Below are positions 1 through 11,030 of a DNA stretch of 64,000 nt, one piece after another. Positions within the stretch are counted from its first letter, which is position 1. Each line of letters starts with the position of its first letter. Below the pieces are notes generated by a model. The model was not told the origin of the DNA, ran no database searches, and saw only the letters and a program-made list of their open reading frames with translations. The position numbers and the translations under genes are program-made. The stretch comes from Pseudoxanthomonas suwonensis J47 (lineage in GTDB: Bacteria > Pseudomonadota > Gammaproteobacteria > Xanthomonadales > Xanthomonadaceae): the NCBI RefSeq assembly GCF_000513955.1, contig NZ_AZUZ01000009.1, forward strand, positions 70,121 to 134,120, given 5' to 3'.

Positions 1-1995
<1,995 letters not shown>

Positions 1996-2120
1996 TTTCT
2001 CTCCAGCTTTAAAGGATTCCTGGCGCCAGAACGGAGCCAAGGATGGGATGCCGGAAGGGGAGGGAAGCCCGTCCAGCTGCCCCGGACGTTATCAATTCCT
2101 TAATTTTGCCGCAAGCGCGT

Positions 2121-2148
2121 GTTATCGGCTCGTTTGAAACAATTTCAA
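2121..2148 (-). promoter_or_regulatory. Candidate promoter of the TonB-dependent receptor with overlapping palindrome
   Basis: On the minus strand TTGAAA (2148-2143) and GATAAC (2126-2121) are separated by 16 bases, in a locally AT-rich patch 126 bases before the receptor start. The -35 half overlaps a perfect inverted repeat, TTGAAA-CAA-TTTCAA (2134-2148), which could be an operator. Inferred from pattern only. Confidence 0.35.
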
Positions 2149-2155
2149 GCCCGGT

Positions 2156-2191
2156 GTTTTCCCCTTGTTTTTCATATGGATAGGGGAAAAC
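2156..2191. repeat. Inverted repeat GTTTTCCCC / GGGGAAAAC
   Basis: Perfect 9-bp arms (2156-2164 and 2183-2191) with an 18-base AT-rich loop, starting ten bases beyond the sulfotransferase stop codon. It lies between the 3' end of that gene and the receptor promoter. It could be a weak terminator (there is no T-run after it) or a binding site. Confidence 0.5.
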
Positions 2192-2200
2192 ATGCGCCGC

Positions 2201-3793
2201 CTATTCAGTTTCATACGTATCCAGGATTGTCCTCATCGGCATCAGTCGGGAGGCGTATCGACGCCACTGGCCGAGGTAGCGGCGGTGGATCGGCTCGCGC
2301 ACCTGCACCGTGCTGGCGGTACCGACCATGCCGGTGCGCGCGCCCTCGCCCAGCACCTCGTCGCGCCACGGCAGGCCACAGCAGTCGAGCACGCGCCGCG
2401 CTTCGGATTCCGGATCGGTGACCAGCGCCTCGTAGCGCACTTCGTGGATGCGTCCGGGAAAGCGCCGGTCGTAGTGCGCCATCAGCGCGCGGTAGCGCAG
2501 GTAGTGGCGCGCCATCTCCTCCTGCGCGTAGCTGTGCGGATAGGCGTCGGCGAACAGCGCCTTGAGGTTGGAGAAGCAGCTGTCCATCGGCTCGCGCGTC
2601 ATGTGCACGATCCGCGCCTGCGGCAGCGCCGCGGCGATGAGCCCGGCGACGAGGAAGTTGGCCGGCAGCTTGTCGATGTAGCGTTCGCGGCCTTGCGCAC
2701 GCCAGGTGGTGTGTTCGAGGTAGCGCGTGCCGAGCAGGTGCAGGTCGATGCCGGCGGCGGCCCGCGCCAGCGCCGCGTCCGGATGCGGCCCGCCGAGCCG
2801 GTCGGTGCACCAGCGCAGCTGGCAGGTGAAGTCGCGCAGTTCGCCGGCATCGGCCACTGCCGGATGCGCGGCGAGCATGCGTTCCAGCAGCGTGGTGCCC
2901 GAACGCGGCATGCCGACCACGAACACCGGCGCCGGCGTACCCGCCGCCGGCGCGGCCGCCGGCACCTCGCCGAACGGCAGCTGCTCCAGCGCGTCGAACA
3001 GCGCGACTTCCGCCTGTTCGTCGTAGGCCAGCTGCGCGCGGCGCGCGCGCATGCCGTGCTCCAGGTGGCGCCACGCCGCATCGGTGTCGCCGAGATCGTC
3101 GAGCTCCTTGAACAGCGCGTAGTGCGCCAGCGGCGCGAACACATGGCCCTCGCCCAGCCGCGCCAGCGACGTGCGCAGGCGGTCGACGTGGTTGCGCTCC
3201 GGCGTCTGCCGGCGCAGCGTCGACAGCAGGCGCGCCGCCGGCAGGAAGTCGGGGGCGGCGCGCAGGCAGGCTTCGAGCGACTCTTCGGCCGGATCGAGCG
3301 CGCCGCAGTACATGCGCGCCAGGCCGATGGCGTAGTCCAGGCGCGGGTCGCGCAGGCCGAGCCGTTGCGCGTGCTCGAGCCGCTCCAGCGCCAGGTCGTA
3401 GAAGGACAGGTCCGACAGCATGCGCCCGGCCGTGGCGTGGACGCCGGGATCGCGCGCAGCGGCCAGCACCGGCCGGCGCAGGCATTCGAGGCCGGCCTGC
3501 ACCTCGCCCAGGTCGAACAGGCGTCGCGCCAGTTCCAGCAGCAGGTCCGGTTCGGATTCCGGCAGGCGCGCGGCCGCCAGCACCTGCGCGGTGGCGTCGC
3601 GCAACGCGCCCTGGCCCAGGTCCAGCGCGGACAGGCGCAGGCGCGCCGGCAGTTCAAGTTCGGGCTCTGCGAGCAGCCCTTCGAAGGCGGCCCGCGCCGC
3701 CGCCGCGCCGCCACGCGCGGCGGCCTCGGCCCGGCGCCAGGCTTCGATCGATCGTGCTTGCATGCCACGTCCGCGGAAGGAACCGGCGGGCAT
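2201..3793 (-). CDS. TPR-containing sulfotransferase family protein
   Basis: Predicted cytosolic enzyme transferring sulfate from PAPS; the acceptor is unknown. The N-terminal half (about residues 1-270) is alpha-helical and Ala/Leu/Arg-rich with TPR-like helix pairs. The C-terminal half has the PAPS 5'-phosphosulfate loop, GMPRSGTTLLERML (about residue 290), and a later MTREPMDSCFSN segment (about residue 400) matching the 3'-phosphate motif. TPR-sulfotransferase fusions of about 500-700 residues are common in Xanthomonadaceae. The gene starts 28 bases after the MacB-like permease stop on the same strand, so it is probably the last gene of that operon. An internal ATG at 3763 is an equally plausible start. 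Its link to an exporter is unusual: it may modify an exported compound, but this is inference. Confidence 0.85.
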   Translation of the reverse strand: MPAGSFRGRGMQARSIEAWRRAEAAARGGAAAARAAFEGLLAEPELELPARLRLSALDLGQGALRDATAQVLAAARLPESEPDLLLELARRLFDLGEVQAGLECLRRPVLAAARDPGVHATAGRMLSDLSFYDLALERLEHAQRLGLRDPRLDYAIGLARMYCGALDPAEESLEACLRAAPDFLPAARLLSTLRRQTPERNHVDRLRTSLARLGEGHVFAPLAHYALFKELDDLGDTDAAWRHLEHGMRARRAQLAYDEQAEVALFDALEQLPFGEVPAAAPAAGTPAPVFVVGMPRSGTTLLERMLAAHPAVADAGELRDFTCQLRWCTDRLGGPHPDAALARAAAGIDLHLLGTRYLEHTTWRAQGRERYIDKLPANFLVAGLIAAALPQARIVHMTREPMDSCFSNLKALFADAYPHSYAQEEMARHYLRYRALMAHYDRRFPGRIHEVRYEALVTDPESEARRVLDCCGLPWRDEVLGEGARTGMVGTASTVQVREPIHRRYLGQWRRYASRLMPMRTILDTYETE

Positions 3794-3820
3794 TATGTCA
3801 GCCCGCCGATCCGCCCCGCC

Positions 3821-5053
3821 TTACTGGCGCAGCGCCTCGATCGGATCCAGCTGCGAGGCCTTGCGTGCCGGGTAGTAGCCGAAGAACAGGCCGGTGGCCA
3901 CCGAGAACGCCGCGGCCAGGGTGATGACCCTGCCGTTGAGCTGGATCGGCAGGTCGGTATTGAAATGACCGACCAGCAGCGCGCCGGCGATGCCGAACAG
4001 GATGCCCAGCACGCCGCCGCCCAGCGACAGCAGCATCGCCTCGGCGAGGAACTGCCGGCGCACGTCCGACGGACCGGCACCGACCGCCAGGCGCAGGCCG
4101 ATCTCCTTGATCCGCTCGGTCACCGACACCAGCATGATGTTCATGATGCCGATGCCGCCGACGATCAGCGAGATCGTCGCCACCGCGCCGAGCAGCCACG
4201 ACATCTGCCGCGTGGTCTCGTTGCGGGTGGCCACCAGCTGGGCGACGTTGCGCACCTGGAAGTCGTCGGGCGCGCCCGGGTCGATGCGGTGGCGCTGGCG
4301 CAGCAGCGACTCCACCTCGCCCTGCACGTAGGACAGATCGTCCGGATGCGACACGGTCAGCGAGATGTCCATCACCGCGCCGGGCGGCAGGCCCATTGAG
4401 CCCATCAGGCGGCGGCGCGCGGTGTCCAGCGGCACGAACACGATGTCGTCCTGGTCGCGGCCGAAGCCGCTCATGCCCTTGGGCTTGAGCGTGCCGATCA
4501 CGGTGAAGTTGGTGCGGCCGATGCGCACCGTCTCGCCGATGCCGCTGCCGGTGCCGAACAGTTCGCGGCGCACGGTCTCGCCGATCACCGCCACCTTGTC
4601 GCCGCCGAAGTGCTGGGCCTCGAACGCCGAGCCGCTGGCCAGCTGCCACCCGTTGATCTCGAGGAAGTCGGCCTGCACGCCCTGCCAGCTGGTGGACCAG
4701 TTGGTCTCGGCGTACACGACCTGGCTGCTGCCGCGCAGCGAGCCGGAGACCAGCTGCACCTCCGGGATCTCGTCGCGGATCGCCGCGGCGTCGCCCTCGG
4801 TAAGGGTGAAGAAGCTGCTGGCGCTCATGCGCACGCCGCCGATGCTGCGCTGCATCTGCGGGCCGATGTCGAGCTTCTGCGCGCCCAGGCCGGCGAGCTG
4901 GCGCTCGATTTCCGCCTGGGTGCCCTGTCCGACCGAGACCATCACGATCACCGCGGCGATGCCGATGATCACGCCCAGCGAGGTCAGCGCGCTGCGCATC
5001 CAGTTGCCGCGCAGGGCGAAGATCGCCGTACGCAGGATGTCGAGGAAGTTCAT
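3821..5053 (-). CDS. MacB-like ABC transporter permease
   Basis: Inner-membrane permease of a MacAB-type tripartite exporter. At 410 residues it corresponds to the membrane half of MacB without the fused ATPase, which is encoded separately upstream. One membrane helix near residues 20-45 (SLGVIIGIAAVIVMVSVGQG) is followed by a periplasmic MacB_PCD domain and then three FtsX-type helices (about residues 285-405) with the conserved GIGIMNIMLVSVTERIKEIG stretch. Its ATG overlaps the last codons of the ATPase gene by 4 bases (ATGA), so translation is probably coupled. Mechanotransmission ABC proteins of this kind pump periplasmic substrates through an outer-membrane TolC, which is not in this window. 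Confidence 0.93.
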   Translation of the reverse strand: MNFLDILRTAIFALRGNWMRSALTSLGVIIGIAAVIVMVSVGQGTQAEIERQLAGLGAQKLDIGPQMQRSIGGVRMSASSFFTLTEGDAAAIRDEIPEVQLVSGSLRGSSQVVYAETNWSTSWQGVQADFLEINGWQLASGSAFEAQHFGGDKVAVIGETVRRELFGTGSGIGETVRIGRTNFTVIGTLKPKGMSGFGRDQDDIVFVPLDTARRRLMGSMGLPPGAVMDISLTVSHPDDLSYVQGEVESLLRQRHRIDPGAPDDFQVRNVAQLVATRNETTRQMSWLLGAVATISLIVGGIGIMNIMLVSVTERIKEIGLRLAVGAGPSDVRRQFLAEAMLLSLGGGVLGILFGIAGALLVGHFNTDLPIQLNGRVITLAAAFSVATGLFFGYYPARKASQLDPIEALRQ

Positions 5054-5784
5054 CCGGCCACCTCCTCGTGCGTGGCCTCGTGCAGCTGGCCGTCGCGCAT
5101 CACGCAGATGCGGTCGGCATGCCGGGCGACATGGGCGTCATGGGTGATCAGGACCACGGTGTGGCCCTCGTCGCGCAGGCGCTTGAACAGGGCCAGGATC
5201 TCCTCGCCGGTGCGGCTGTCCAGCGCGCCGGTCGGTTCGTCGGCGAGCAGCACCGGCGGGTTGTTGATCAGCGCGCGGGCAATCGCCACGCGCTGCTGCT
5301 GGCCGCCGGACAGTTCGTTGGGACGGTGGCCGACGCGCTGGCCCAGGCCCACCGCCTCGAGAGCGGCGCGGGCGCGCTCACGGCGCTCGGCCGGCGGGAT
5401 CCGCGCGTAGCCCAGCGGCATGGCCACGTTCTCCAGCGCGCTCATGCGCGGCAGCAGGTGGAAGCCCTGGAAGACGAAGCCGATCTTCTCGCGGCGCAGG
5501 GTGGCCAGCTCCTCCGCGTCCAGGGTCGACACGTCGACCCCGTCGCACAGGTAGCGGCCGCCGCTGGGCGTGTCCAGGCAGCCGATCAGGTTCATCAGCG
5601 TCGACTTGCCCGACCCGGACGGGCCCATGATCGCGATGAACTCGCCCGGCATCACCTTCAGGTCGACGTCGCTCAGCGCCACCACCTCCGCCTCGGTGCC
5701 CGGCGAATAGACCTTGCGCAGGTCGTGGGTCTCGATCACCGGCGTCAGCGCGGGGCTGGACGCCGTCGCTGCGGCCGCGCTCAT
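5050..5784 (-). CDS. ABC transporter ATP-binding protein (MacB/LolD family)
   Basis: Cytoplasmic ATPase driving the adjacent MacB-like permease. 244 residues with Walker A GPSGSGKST (residues 54-62), Q-loop FVFQGFHLL, signature LSGGQQQR, Walker B VLLADEPTGALD and switch His in VLITHD. The DEPTGALD and FQ.F.LL patterns place it in the LolD/MacB ATPase family. The start overlaps the stop of the upstream adaptor gene (ATGA at 5784-5781) and its own stop overlaps the permease start, so adaptor, ATPase and permease form a tightly coupled set. A short Ala/Ser-rich N-terminal extension (about 15 residues) precedes the conserved core. Confidence 0.95.
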   Translation of the reverse strand: MSAAAATASSPALTPVIETHDLRKVYSPGTEAEVVALSDVDLKVMPGEFIAIMGPSGSGKSTLMNLIGCLDTPSGGRYLCDGVDVSTLDAEELATLRREKIGFVFQGFHLLPRMSALENVAMPLGYARIPPAERRERARAALEAVGLGQRVGHRPNELSGGQQQRVAIARALINNPPVLLADEPTGALDSRTGEEILALFKRLRDEGHTVVLITHDAHVARHADRICVMRDGQLHEATHEEVAG

Positions 5785-7319
5785 CGCGAAGCCGCCCGTT
5801 CGCCGGTCACCAGCACGTCGCCTTCCTTGATGTTGCCGGCGATCTCGGTGCTGATGCCGTCGCTGGCGCCGACCCGGACCATGACCGGCACCGGCTTGCC
5901 ACCCTCGAGGCGGTACACGGTCACCCGGCGCGCGCCGGCGAGGTTGGCCAGTTCGCGCTCCACGGCCTGGCGCTGCGCGTCGTCGAGGGTGGCGAAGAAG
6001 CCGGCGAAGCTCTGCTGGAAGCGTTCCATCATGCGCTGGCGCATCTGCCCGCTGGCGCCGGCCTGGCCCTGGCCCTGCCCGGAGCGCATCACCATCATGC
6101 CGCCCGCCGGACCGCCGGCGCCGGCGCGCTGCGCGTTCTGCATCGCCGCTTCCATCGCCTTGCGCATTTCCTCCTGGCGCTGACGCGCGGCGGCCAGGTC
6201 GGCCTCGAAGGCCGAGCGCTGCGCCGGGGCCAGCTCCATCGCGCCGACGAAGGCGGCCAGGTCGTCGAGCATGCCGGCGCCGCCACGCGGGCCGGGCGCC
6301 GGCGCCGGCGCGGCCGTCGCGTCGGACGGCTTGAAGCGCAGCGCGGCGTTGGACACCTTCAGCACGTCGTCGCGGCGGCTGACCTCGATCTCGGCGTTGA
6401 CGGTCAGGCCCGGCAGCAGGGTGCCGTCGCTGTTGTCCACGCTCACCACCACCGGATAGGTCACCACGTTGTTGTTGGTGGTCGCCGCCAGGCGCACCTG
6501 CTGCACCTCGCCACGGAACTGGCGGTCCGGGAAGGCGTCGACGGTGAAGCTCACGCGCTGGCCCGGCTTGACCTGGCCGATGTCGGCCTCGTCGACCGAC
6601 AGCTCGATCTTCATCTTCGACAGGTCTTCGGCGATGGTGAACAGCTCCGGCGCCTGCAGGCTGGCGGCCACGGTCTGGCCCGGTTCGATGCTGCGGGTCA
6701 GGACCACGCCGTTGACCGGAGAGCGGATCACGGTGCGATCGAGGTTGACCCGGGTGGTTTCGGTCGAGGCGGTCTGCTGGCGGATCTGCGCCTGCGCCGA
6801 GTTGACCTGGGCGCGGGCCTGGTCCAGCGCGGCCTTCGCCAGGTCGATGTCGGCGCGGGCGATCAGCTGGCGGTCGACCAGGGCAGCCTTGCGCTGGTAG
6901 TCGGCCTCGGCGTTGGCCAGGGTCGCCTGGGCCTGGCGCAGGCTGGCCTGGGCGCTGGCGATCTGGGCGTTGCCCTGCTCGATCTGCGTCTGGTAGGTCT
7001 TCGGGTCGATCCGGGCCAGGACCTGGCCTTCGGTCACCTGGTCGTTGAAGTCGGCCAGCACCTCCAGCACCTGGCCGGAGATCTGGCTGCCGACGGTGAC
7101 GGTCGAGGTCGCGCTGAGCGTGCCGGTGGAGGAGATCGCCACGCGGATGTTGCCGCGTTCCACCGGCGTGGTGCGGAACGCGCCCTCGTCGGCGGCGCCG
7201 CGATGGCCCTTCCAGTACCAGAAGCCGGCCCCGGCCAGGGCAAGCACGGCAACGACGATGCCGGTGCGGAACAGCGTTGAACGGGAGCGGGAGACCTGGT
7301 TGCGGGAGGGACGGCTCAT
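5781..7319 (-). CDS. MacA-like periplasmic adaptor with an LTxxQ-type insert
   Basis: Membrane-anchored periplasmic adaptor linking the ABC exporter to an outer-membrane channel. 512 residues, longer than MacA (about 370). An N-terminal helix (about residues 12-32, GIVVAVLALAGAGFWYW) is followed by the lipoyl/biotinyl half, a coiled-coil hairpin (about residues 100-180, Gln/Ala-rich) and the beta-barrel domain. Between the barrel and the membrane-proximal domain lies an extra segment (about residues 328-460) that is Pro/Ala-, Gln-, Met- and Gly-rich and holds LAPAQRSAFEADL and LDDAQRQAVEREL, reminiscent of the LTxxQ motifs of Spy/CpxP. The chosen start (MSRPSRN) sits nine codons inside the longest possible frame, because the extra codons lack any recognisable homology and both lack a strong ribosome site. 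Confidence 0.9.
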   Translation of the reverse strand: MSRPSRNQVSRSRSTLFRTGIVVAVLALAGAGFWYWKGHRGAADEGAFRTTPVERGNIRVAISSTGTLSATSTVTVGSQISGQVLEVLADFNDQVTEGQVLARIDPKTYQTQIEQGNAQIASAQASLRQAQATLANAEADYQRKAALVDRQLIARADIDLAKAALDQARAQVNSAQAQIRQQTASTETTRVNLDRTVIRSPVNGVVLTRSIEPGQTVAASLQAPELFTIAEDLSKMKIELSVDEADIGQVKPGQRVSFTVDAFPDRQFRGEVQQVRLAATTNNNVVTYPVVVSVDNSDGTLLPGLTVNAEIEVSRRDDVLKVSNAALRFKPSDATAAPAPAPGPRGGAGMLDDLAAFVGAMELAPAQRSAFEADLAAARQRQEEMRKAMEAAMQNAQRAGAGGPAGGMMVMRSGQGQGQAGASGQMRQRMMERFQQSFAGFFATLDDAQRQAVERELANLAGARRVTVYRLEGGKPVPVMVRVGASDGISTEIAGNIKEGDVLVTGERAASR

Positions 7320-7360
7320 GCGCGCGGGGAAGTCTGAGGGACGCACACTCTAACGCCCGG

Positions 7361-7390
7361 GTGGGGCCGCGGTTGACAGCCGCGGCCCAC
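7361..7390. terminator. GC-rich hairpin between histidine kinase and adaptor genes
   Basis: GTGGGGCCGCGG and CCGCGGCCCAC flank a 7-base loop, giving an 11-bp stem with one bulge, in the 84-base gap between the kinase stop and the adaptor start. There is no T-run, so it is more likely an attenuator or mRNA-stabilising stem than a classic terminator. Confidence 0.45.
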
Positions 7391-7403
7391 CGGTGCGCGG
7401 CGT

Positions 7404-8696
7404 TCAGGCCAGCTGCCCGCCTTCGCGGTCGAAGCGGATGACCGCGCGGGTGCCAGTGTCGAGGGTGCTGTCCAGCTGCACGGTCCAGCCGAAGCGCTCG
7501 CACAGCCGGCGCACGATCGACAGGCCCAGGCCGCTGCCGGTCGGCCGCTCCGGCGCAGCACGGTAGAACGGCTCGAAGGCCCGCGCCAGCGCCTCCGGCG
7601 CCATGCCGATGCCGGTATCGGCCACGACCACGCCGTCCTCCTCGATGGTGACCTCGATGCGGCCGCGGTCGGTATAGCTGCAGGCGTTGCGCAGCAGGTT
7701 GCCGACCACCACGTGCAGCACCCGCGGCGGGGCGTACAGGCGCGGTCGCGCTTCGCAGTGCACCAGCAGTTCGACCGGCTTGTCGCCGAGCAGGTCGCGC
7801 GCGGTGCCGGCTTCCTCCTGGACCACCTCGCACACGTCGAACCACTCGCTCTGCGGCTCGATCTCCGATTCGCGCGCCAGGATCAGGAAGGCGTCGATCA
7901 CCGCCTCCATGTCGCGGCCCGAGCGCTGGATCCGGTGCAGGCTGCGGACCACGCGCGGCGCCAGCCCCTCTTCCTCCAGGGCCATGTCGCTGGCCACCCG
8001 GATCACGGTCAGTGGCGTGCGCAGCTCATGGCTGGCGTCCCGGGTGAAGTTGCGCTCGCGCTCCAGGTGCGCCTCGACCCGGCCGCCCAGCGTGTGCAGG
8101 GCGCGCGCCAGTTGCCGGGCCTCGCCTTCCATGTCCGGCGGCAGGCGTTCCGGCGCCAGCGCGGCGATGTCCGGATGCCGTGGATCCCAGCGCGATACCA
8201 GCCGCGCCAGCCAGGCCACCGGCGAGACCATCCGTTTGGACGCCTTATAGGTGAGCCAGGTCGCGCCGTAGATCGCGAACAGGGCCAGCATCGCCGGCAG
8301 CACCGCGAACCACAGCGCCACCCGCGTCGCCTGCTCGCGCAGGTAGACCAGGTAGAGGGTGCCGGCGTCCTGGCGGTCGACCCAGACCAGCTGGCCGTCG
8401 TCCACCAGGTCGTGGAAGCCCGGGGTCAGCGGCCGCAGGTTGGCCGGCAGCGAGAGGTTCGAATAACCGGCCTCGACCAGGTAGCCGCGCAGGGTATGGT
8501 TGTTCGGTGGCGGCTGCGCCGGCGACGCCGCGTACAGTTCCCAGAAGTGCGCGGCCTCGTCCTTCAGGGTCGCCTGGATGAAGCTGTACTTGAACAGCGC
8601 GGTGACGACGTAGAACGCCAGCAGGATCGCCAGGCTCGCCAGCGCCATCTGCACGATGAAGGCGATCCGGATCTTGCGGGGCAGGCCGTGGGGCAT
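7404..8696 (-). CDS. Two-component sensor histidine kinase
   Basis: Inner-membrane sensor kinase of 430 residues, partner of the response regulator just upstream. Two helices (about 10-34 and 131-156) bracket a periplasmic sensor of about 95 residues that is rich in Pro, Leu and aromatic residues. The cytoplasmic part has a linker, the DHp box DASHELRTPLTVIR with phospho-accepting His near residue 223, N-box GNLLRNACSYTD, G1 ADTGIGMAPEA and G2 GSGLGLSIVRRL. It is an HPK of the OmpR-partner class. With the regulator it probably controls the downstream adaptor/ABC genes, on the usual model of envelope-stress or antimicrobial-responsive exporters. The signal cannot be read from sequence. Confidence 0.93.
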   Translation of the reverse strand: MPHGLPRKIRIAFIVQMALASLAILLAFYVVTALFKYSFIQATLKDEAAHFWELYAASPAQPPPNNHTLRGYLVEAGYSNLSLPANLRPLTPGFHDLVDDGQLVWVDRQDAGTLYLVYLREQATRVALWFAVLPAMLALFAIYGATWLTYKASKRMVSPVAWLARLVSRWDPRHPDIAALAPERLPPDMEGEARQLARALHTLGGRVEAHLERERNFTRDASHELRTPLTVIRVASDMALEEEGLAPRVVRSLHRIQRSGRDMEAVIDAFLILARESEIEPQSEWFDVCEVVQEEAGTARDLLGDKPVELLVHCEARPRLYAPPRVLHVVVGNLLRNACSYTDRGRIEVTIEEDGVVVADTGIGMAPEALARAFEPFYRAAPERPTGSGLGLSIVRRLCERFGWTVQLDSTLDTGTRAVIRFDREGGQLA

Positions 8697-8817
8697 CGGG
8701 GTACTTCTGCTGCGAGGCAGCCGAGTCTAGTCAGGACCGGATCGCGCCGGCGTGAGCAGGCGCCCGGTCCGTGGACCCGGCGGCAACGCGTTCCCCCCTC
8801 CCCATGGCCCCGGCTCC

Positions 8818-9537
8818 TCAGTTGGCGGCCACCGGCTGGGCGATGTCGGCGACGCGGTAGCCGGCGCTCTGCACGGTGTGCAGCAGCGGACGGTCGAACG
8901 GCTTGTCGATCACCTTGCGCAGGTTGTACAGGTGGCTGCGCAGGGTGTCCGAATCCGGCAGGCTGTTGCCCCAGATCTCGCGCTCGATCTCCGGGCGGCT
9001 GACCACCCGCGGCGACTCGCGCATCAGGATGGTGAGCAGCTTCAGGCCGATCGGCGACAGCTGCAGTTCGACGTCGCCGCGGGTCACGCGCATGCTCACC
9101 GGGTCCAGCACCAGGTCGGCCACGGTCAGCACTTCCGAACCCACCTGGCGGCGCTCGCGGCGGATCAGCGCGCGCAGGCGCGCTTCCAGTTCCTGGATCG
9201 CGAAGGGCTTGGTCAGGTAGTCGTCGGCGCCGTGGCTCAGGCCCGTGAGCTTGTCGTCAAGCGTGTCGCGGGCGGTGAGCATCAGCACCGGGGTGGACTT
9301 GCGCGCATCGCTGCGCAGGCGACGGCAGACCTCGATGCCGTCCAGGCGCGGCAGCATGAGGTCCAGCACGACCGCGTCGTAACTGTTTTCGGCGGCGAGC
9401 CGGTACCCGTCGAGTCCATCGGCTGCGTAGTCGACCTCGAAGCCGCGGCTTTCCAGGTACTCGCCGATCATTTCCGAGATGTTGCGGTTGTCCTCGACGA
9501 CCAGTACCAGTCCCGAGGTCTCTTTGCCCTGACGCAT
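8818..9537 (-). CDS. OmpR/PhoB-family response regulator
   Basis: DNA-binding response regulator of 239 residues. The receiver domain has the acidic pair in VVEDNRN, the phospho-acceptor Asp in VVLDLMLPRLDG and the conserved Lys in DDYLTKPF. The C-terminal winged helix contains VVSRPEIEREIWG and a recognition region DTLRSHLYNLRKVIDKP typical of the OmpR family. The ATG at 9537 is preferred over one 12 codons upstream because GGAG stands nine bases before it and homologous regulators start at this point. It lies 121 bases ahead of the kinase gene and heads the run of minus-strand genes ending with the sulfotransferase. Confidence 0.94.
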   Translation of the reverse strand: MRQGKETSGLVLVVEDNRNISEMIGEYLESRGFEVDYAADGLDGYRLAAENSYDAVVLDLMLPRLDGIEVCRRLRSDARKSTPVLMLTARDTLDDKLTGLSHGADDYLTKPFAIQELEARLRALIRRERRQVGSEVLTVADLVLDPVSMRVTRGDVELQLSPIGLKLLTILMRESPRVVSRPEIEREIWGNSLPDSDTLRSHLYNLRKVIDKPFDRPLLHTVQSAGYRVADIAQPVAAN

Positions 9538-9643
9538 GTGGACGGCTCCGTGGTTTTCAGCTTTGTGAAACATGCCGAAGCGGCAGTGGAAAAGGCGTGA
9601 AGACGGCCCGGGCCGGCCCGCCCTCTACCGCGGGACCGCGCGC

Positions 9644-10300
9644 TCAGGGCCTGAGGAGAGGTTCCAGCGCCGGCCAGACATTGTCCAGCAGGCGCGGCTG
9701 GGCCGCGGCGGTGGGATGAATGCCGTCGCCCTGCATCAGCCCCGGCTGCAGGGCCACGCCCTCCAGCAGGAACGGGACCAGGCCGGCGCCGTGCGCCTGG
9801 GCCAGCTCGGCATAGGTGCGGCGGATGCGCTCGCGGTAGGCCGGGCCGTAGTTCGGGGGGATGTCAATCCCCAGCAGCAGGACCCGCGCGCCGGCCCCGT
9901 CGGCCAGTACGATCATCTTCTCGAGGTTGGCGCGCAGCTGCGCCGGCGACAGGCCGCGCAGGGCGTCGTTGCCGCCCAGCTCGATCACCAGCACCGAGGG
10001 CTGGTGCTTGCGCAGCAGGTCCGGCAGGCGCGCCAGCGCGCCGGCGGTGGTCTCGCCGCTGATGCTGGCGTTGACCACCGCGGGCGGGCGCGGACGCTCC
10101 TGCGCCAGGCGCTTGCCCAGCAGGCTGACCCAGCCCGATCCGGCCGGTATGTTGTGTTCGGCACTGAGGCTGTCGCCCAGCACCAGGATCGGGCCACCGG
10201 GGCTTCCGGCAGGACGACCTCCGGCACAGGCCAGTACCGGCGCGAGCAGCAATGCTGCCACCGCCAGCAGACCCACGATCCTCGCCCACATCCGCACCAT
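9644..10300 (-). CDS. tesA: SGNH-type arylesterase / acyl-CoA thioesterase I
   Basis: Periplasmic multifunctional esterase (thioesterase I / protease I / lysophospholipase L1 family), hydrolysing acyl esters and thioesters. 218 residues. The export signal is about residues 1-25; VLAC at its end resembles a poor lipobox, so it could be a lipoprotein. SGNH blocks are clear: GDSLSAE with nucleophile Ser44, GGNDALRG, and the C-terminal DGIHPTAAAQ with catalytic Asp and His. The start is set by GGGAGG seven bases upstream. It is divergent from the ybbA-like ATPase gene, the same arrangement as tesA/ybbA/ybbP in Escherichia coli, which supports the name. Confidence 0.92.
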   Translation of the reverse strand: MVRMWARIVGLLAVAALLLAPVLACAGGRPAGSPGGPILVLGDSLSAEHNIPAGSGWVSLLGKRLAQERPRPPAVVNASISGETTAGALARLPDLLRKHQPSVLVIELGGNDALRGLSPAQLRANLEKMIVLADGAGARVLLLGIDIPPNYGPAYRERIRRTYAELAQAHGAGLVPFLLEGVALQPGLMQGDGIHPTAAAQPRLLDNVWPALEPLLRP

Positions 10301-10313
10301 CCTGGAGCCTCCC

Positions 10314-11026
<713 letters not shown>

Positions 11027-11030
<4 letters not shown>

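Noticed and set aside
7373..7378. TTGACA as a plus-strand -35 box
   Set aside because: It is the loop of a GC hairpin inside a minus-strand operon and has no -10 partner.
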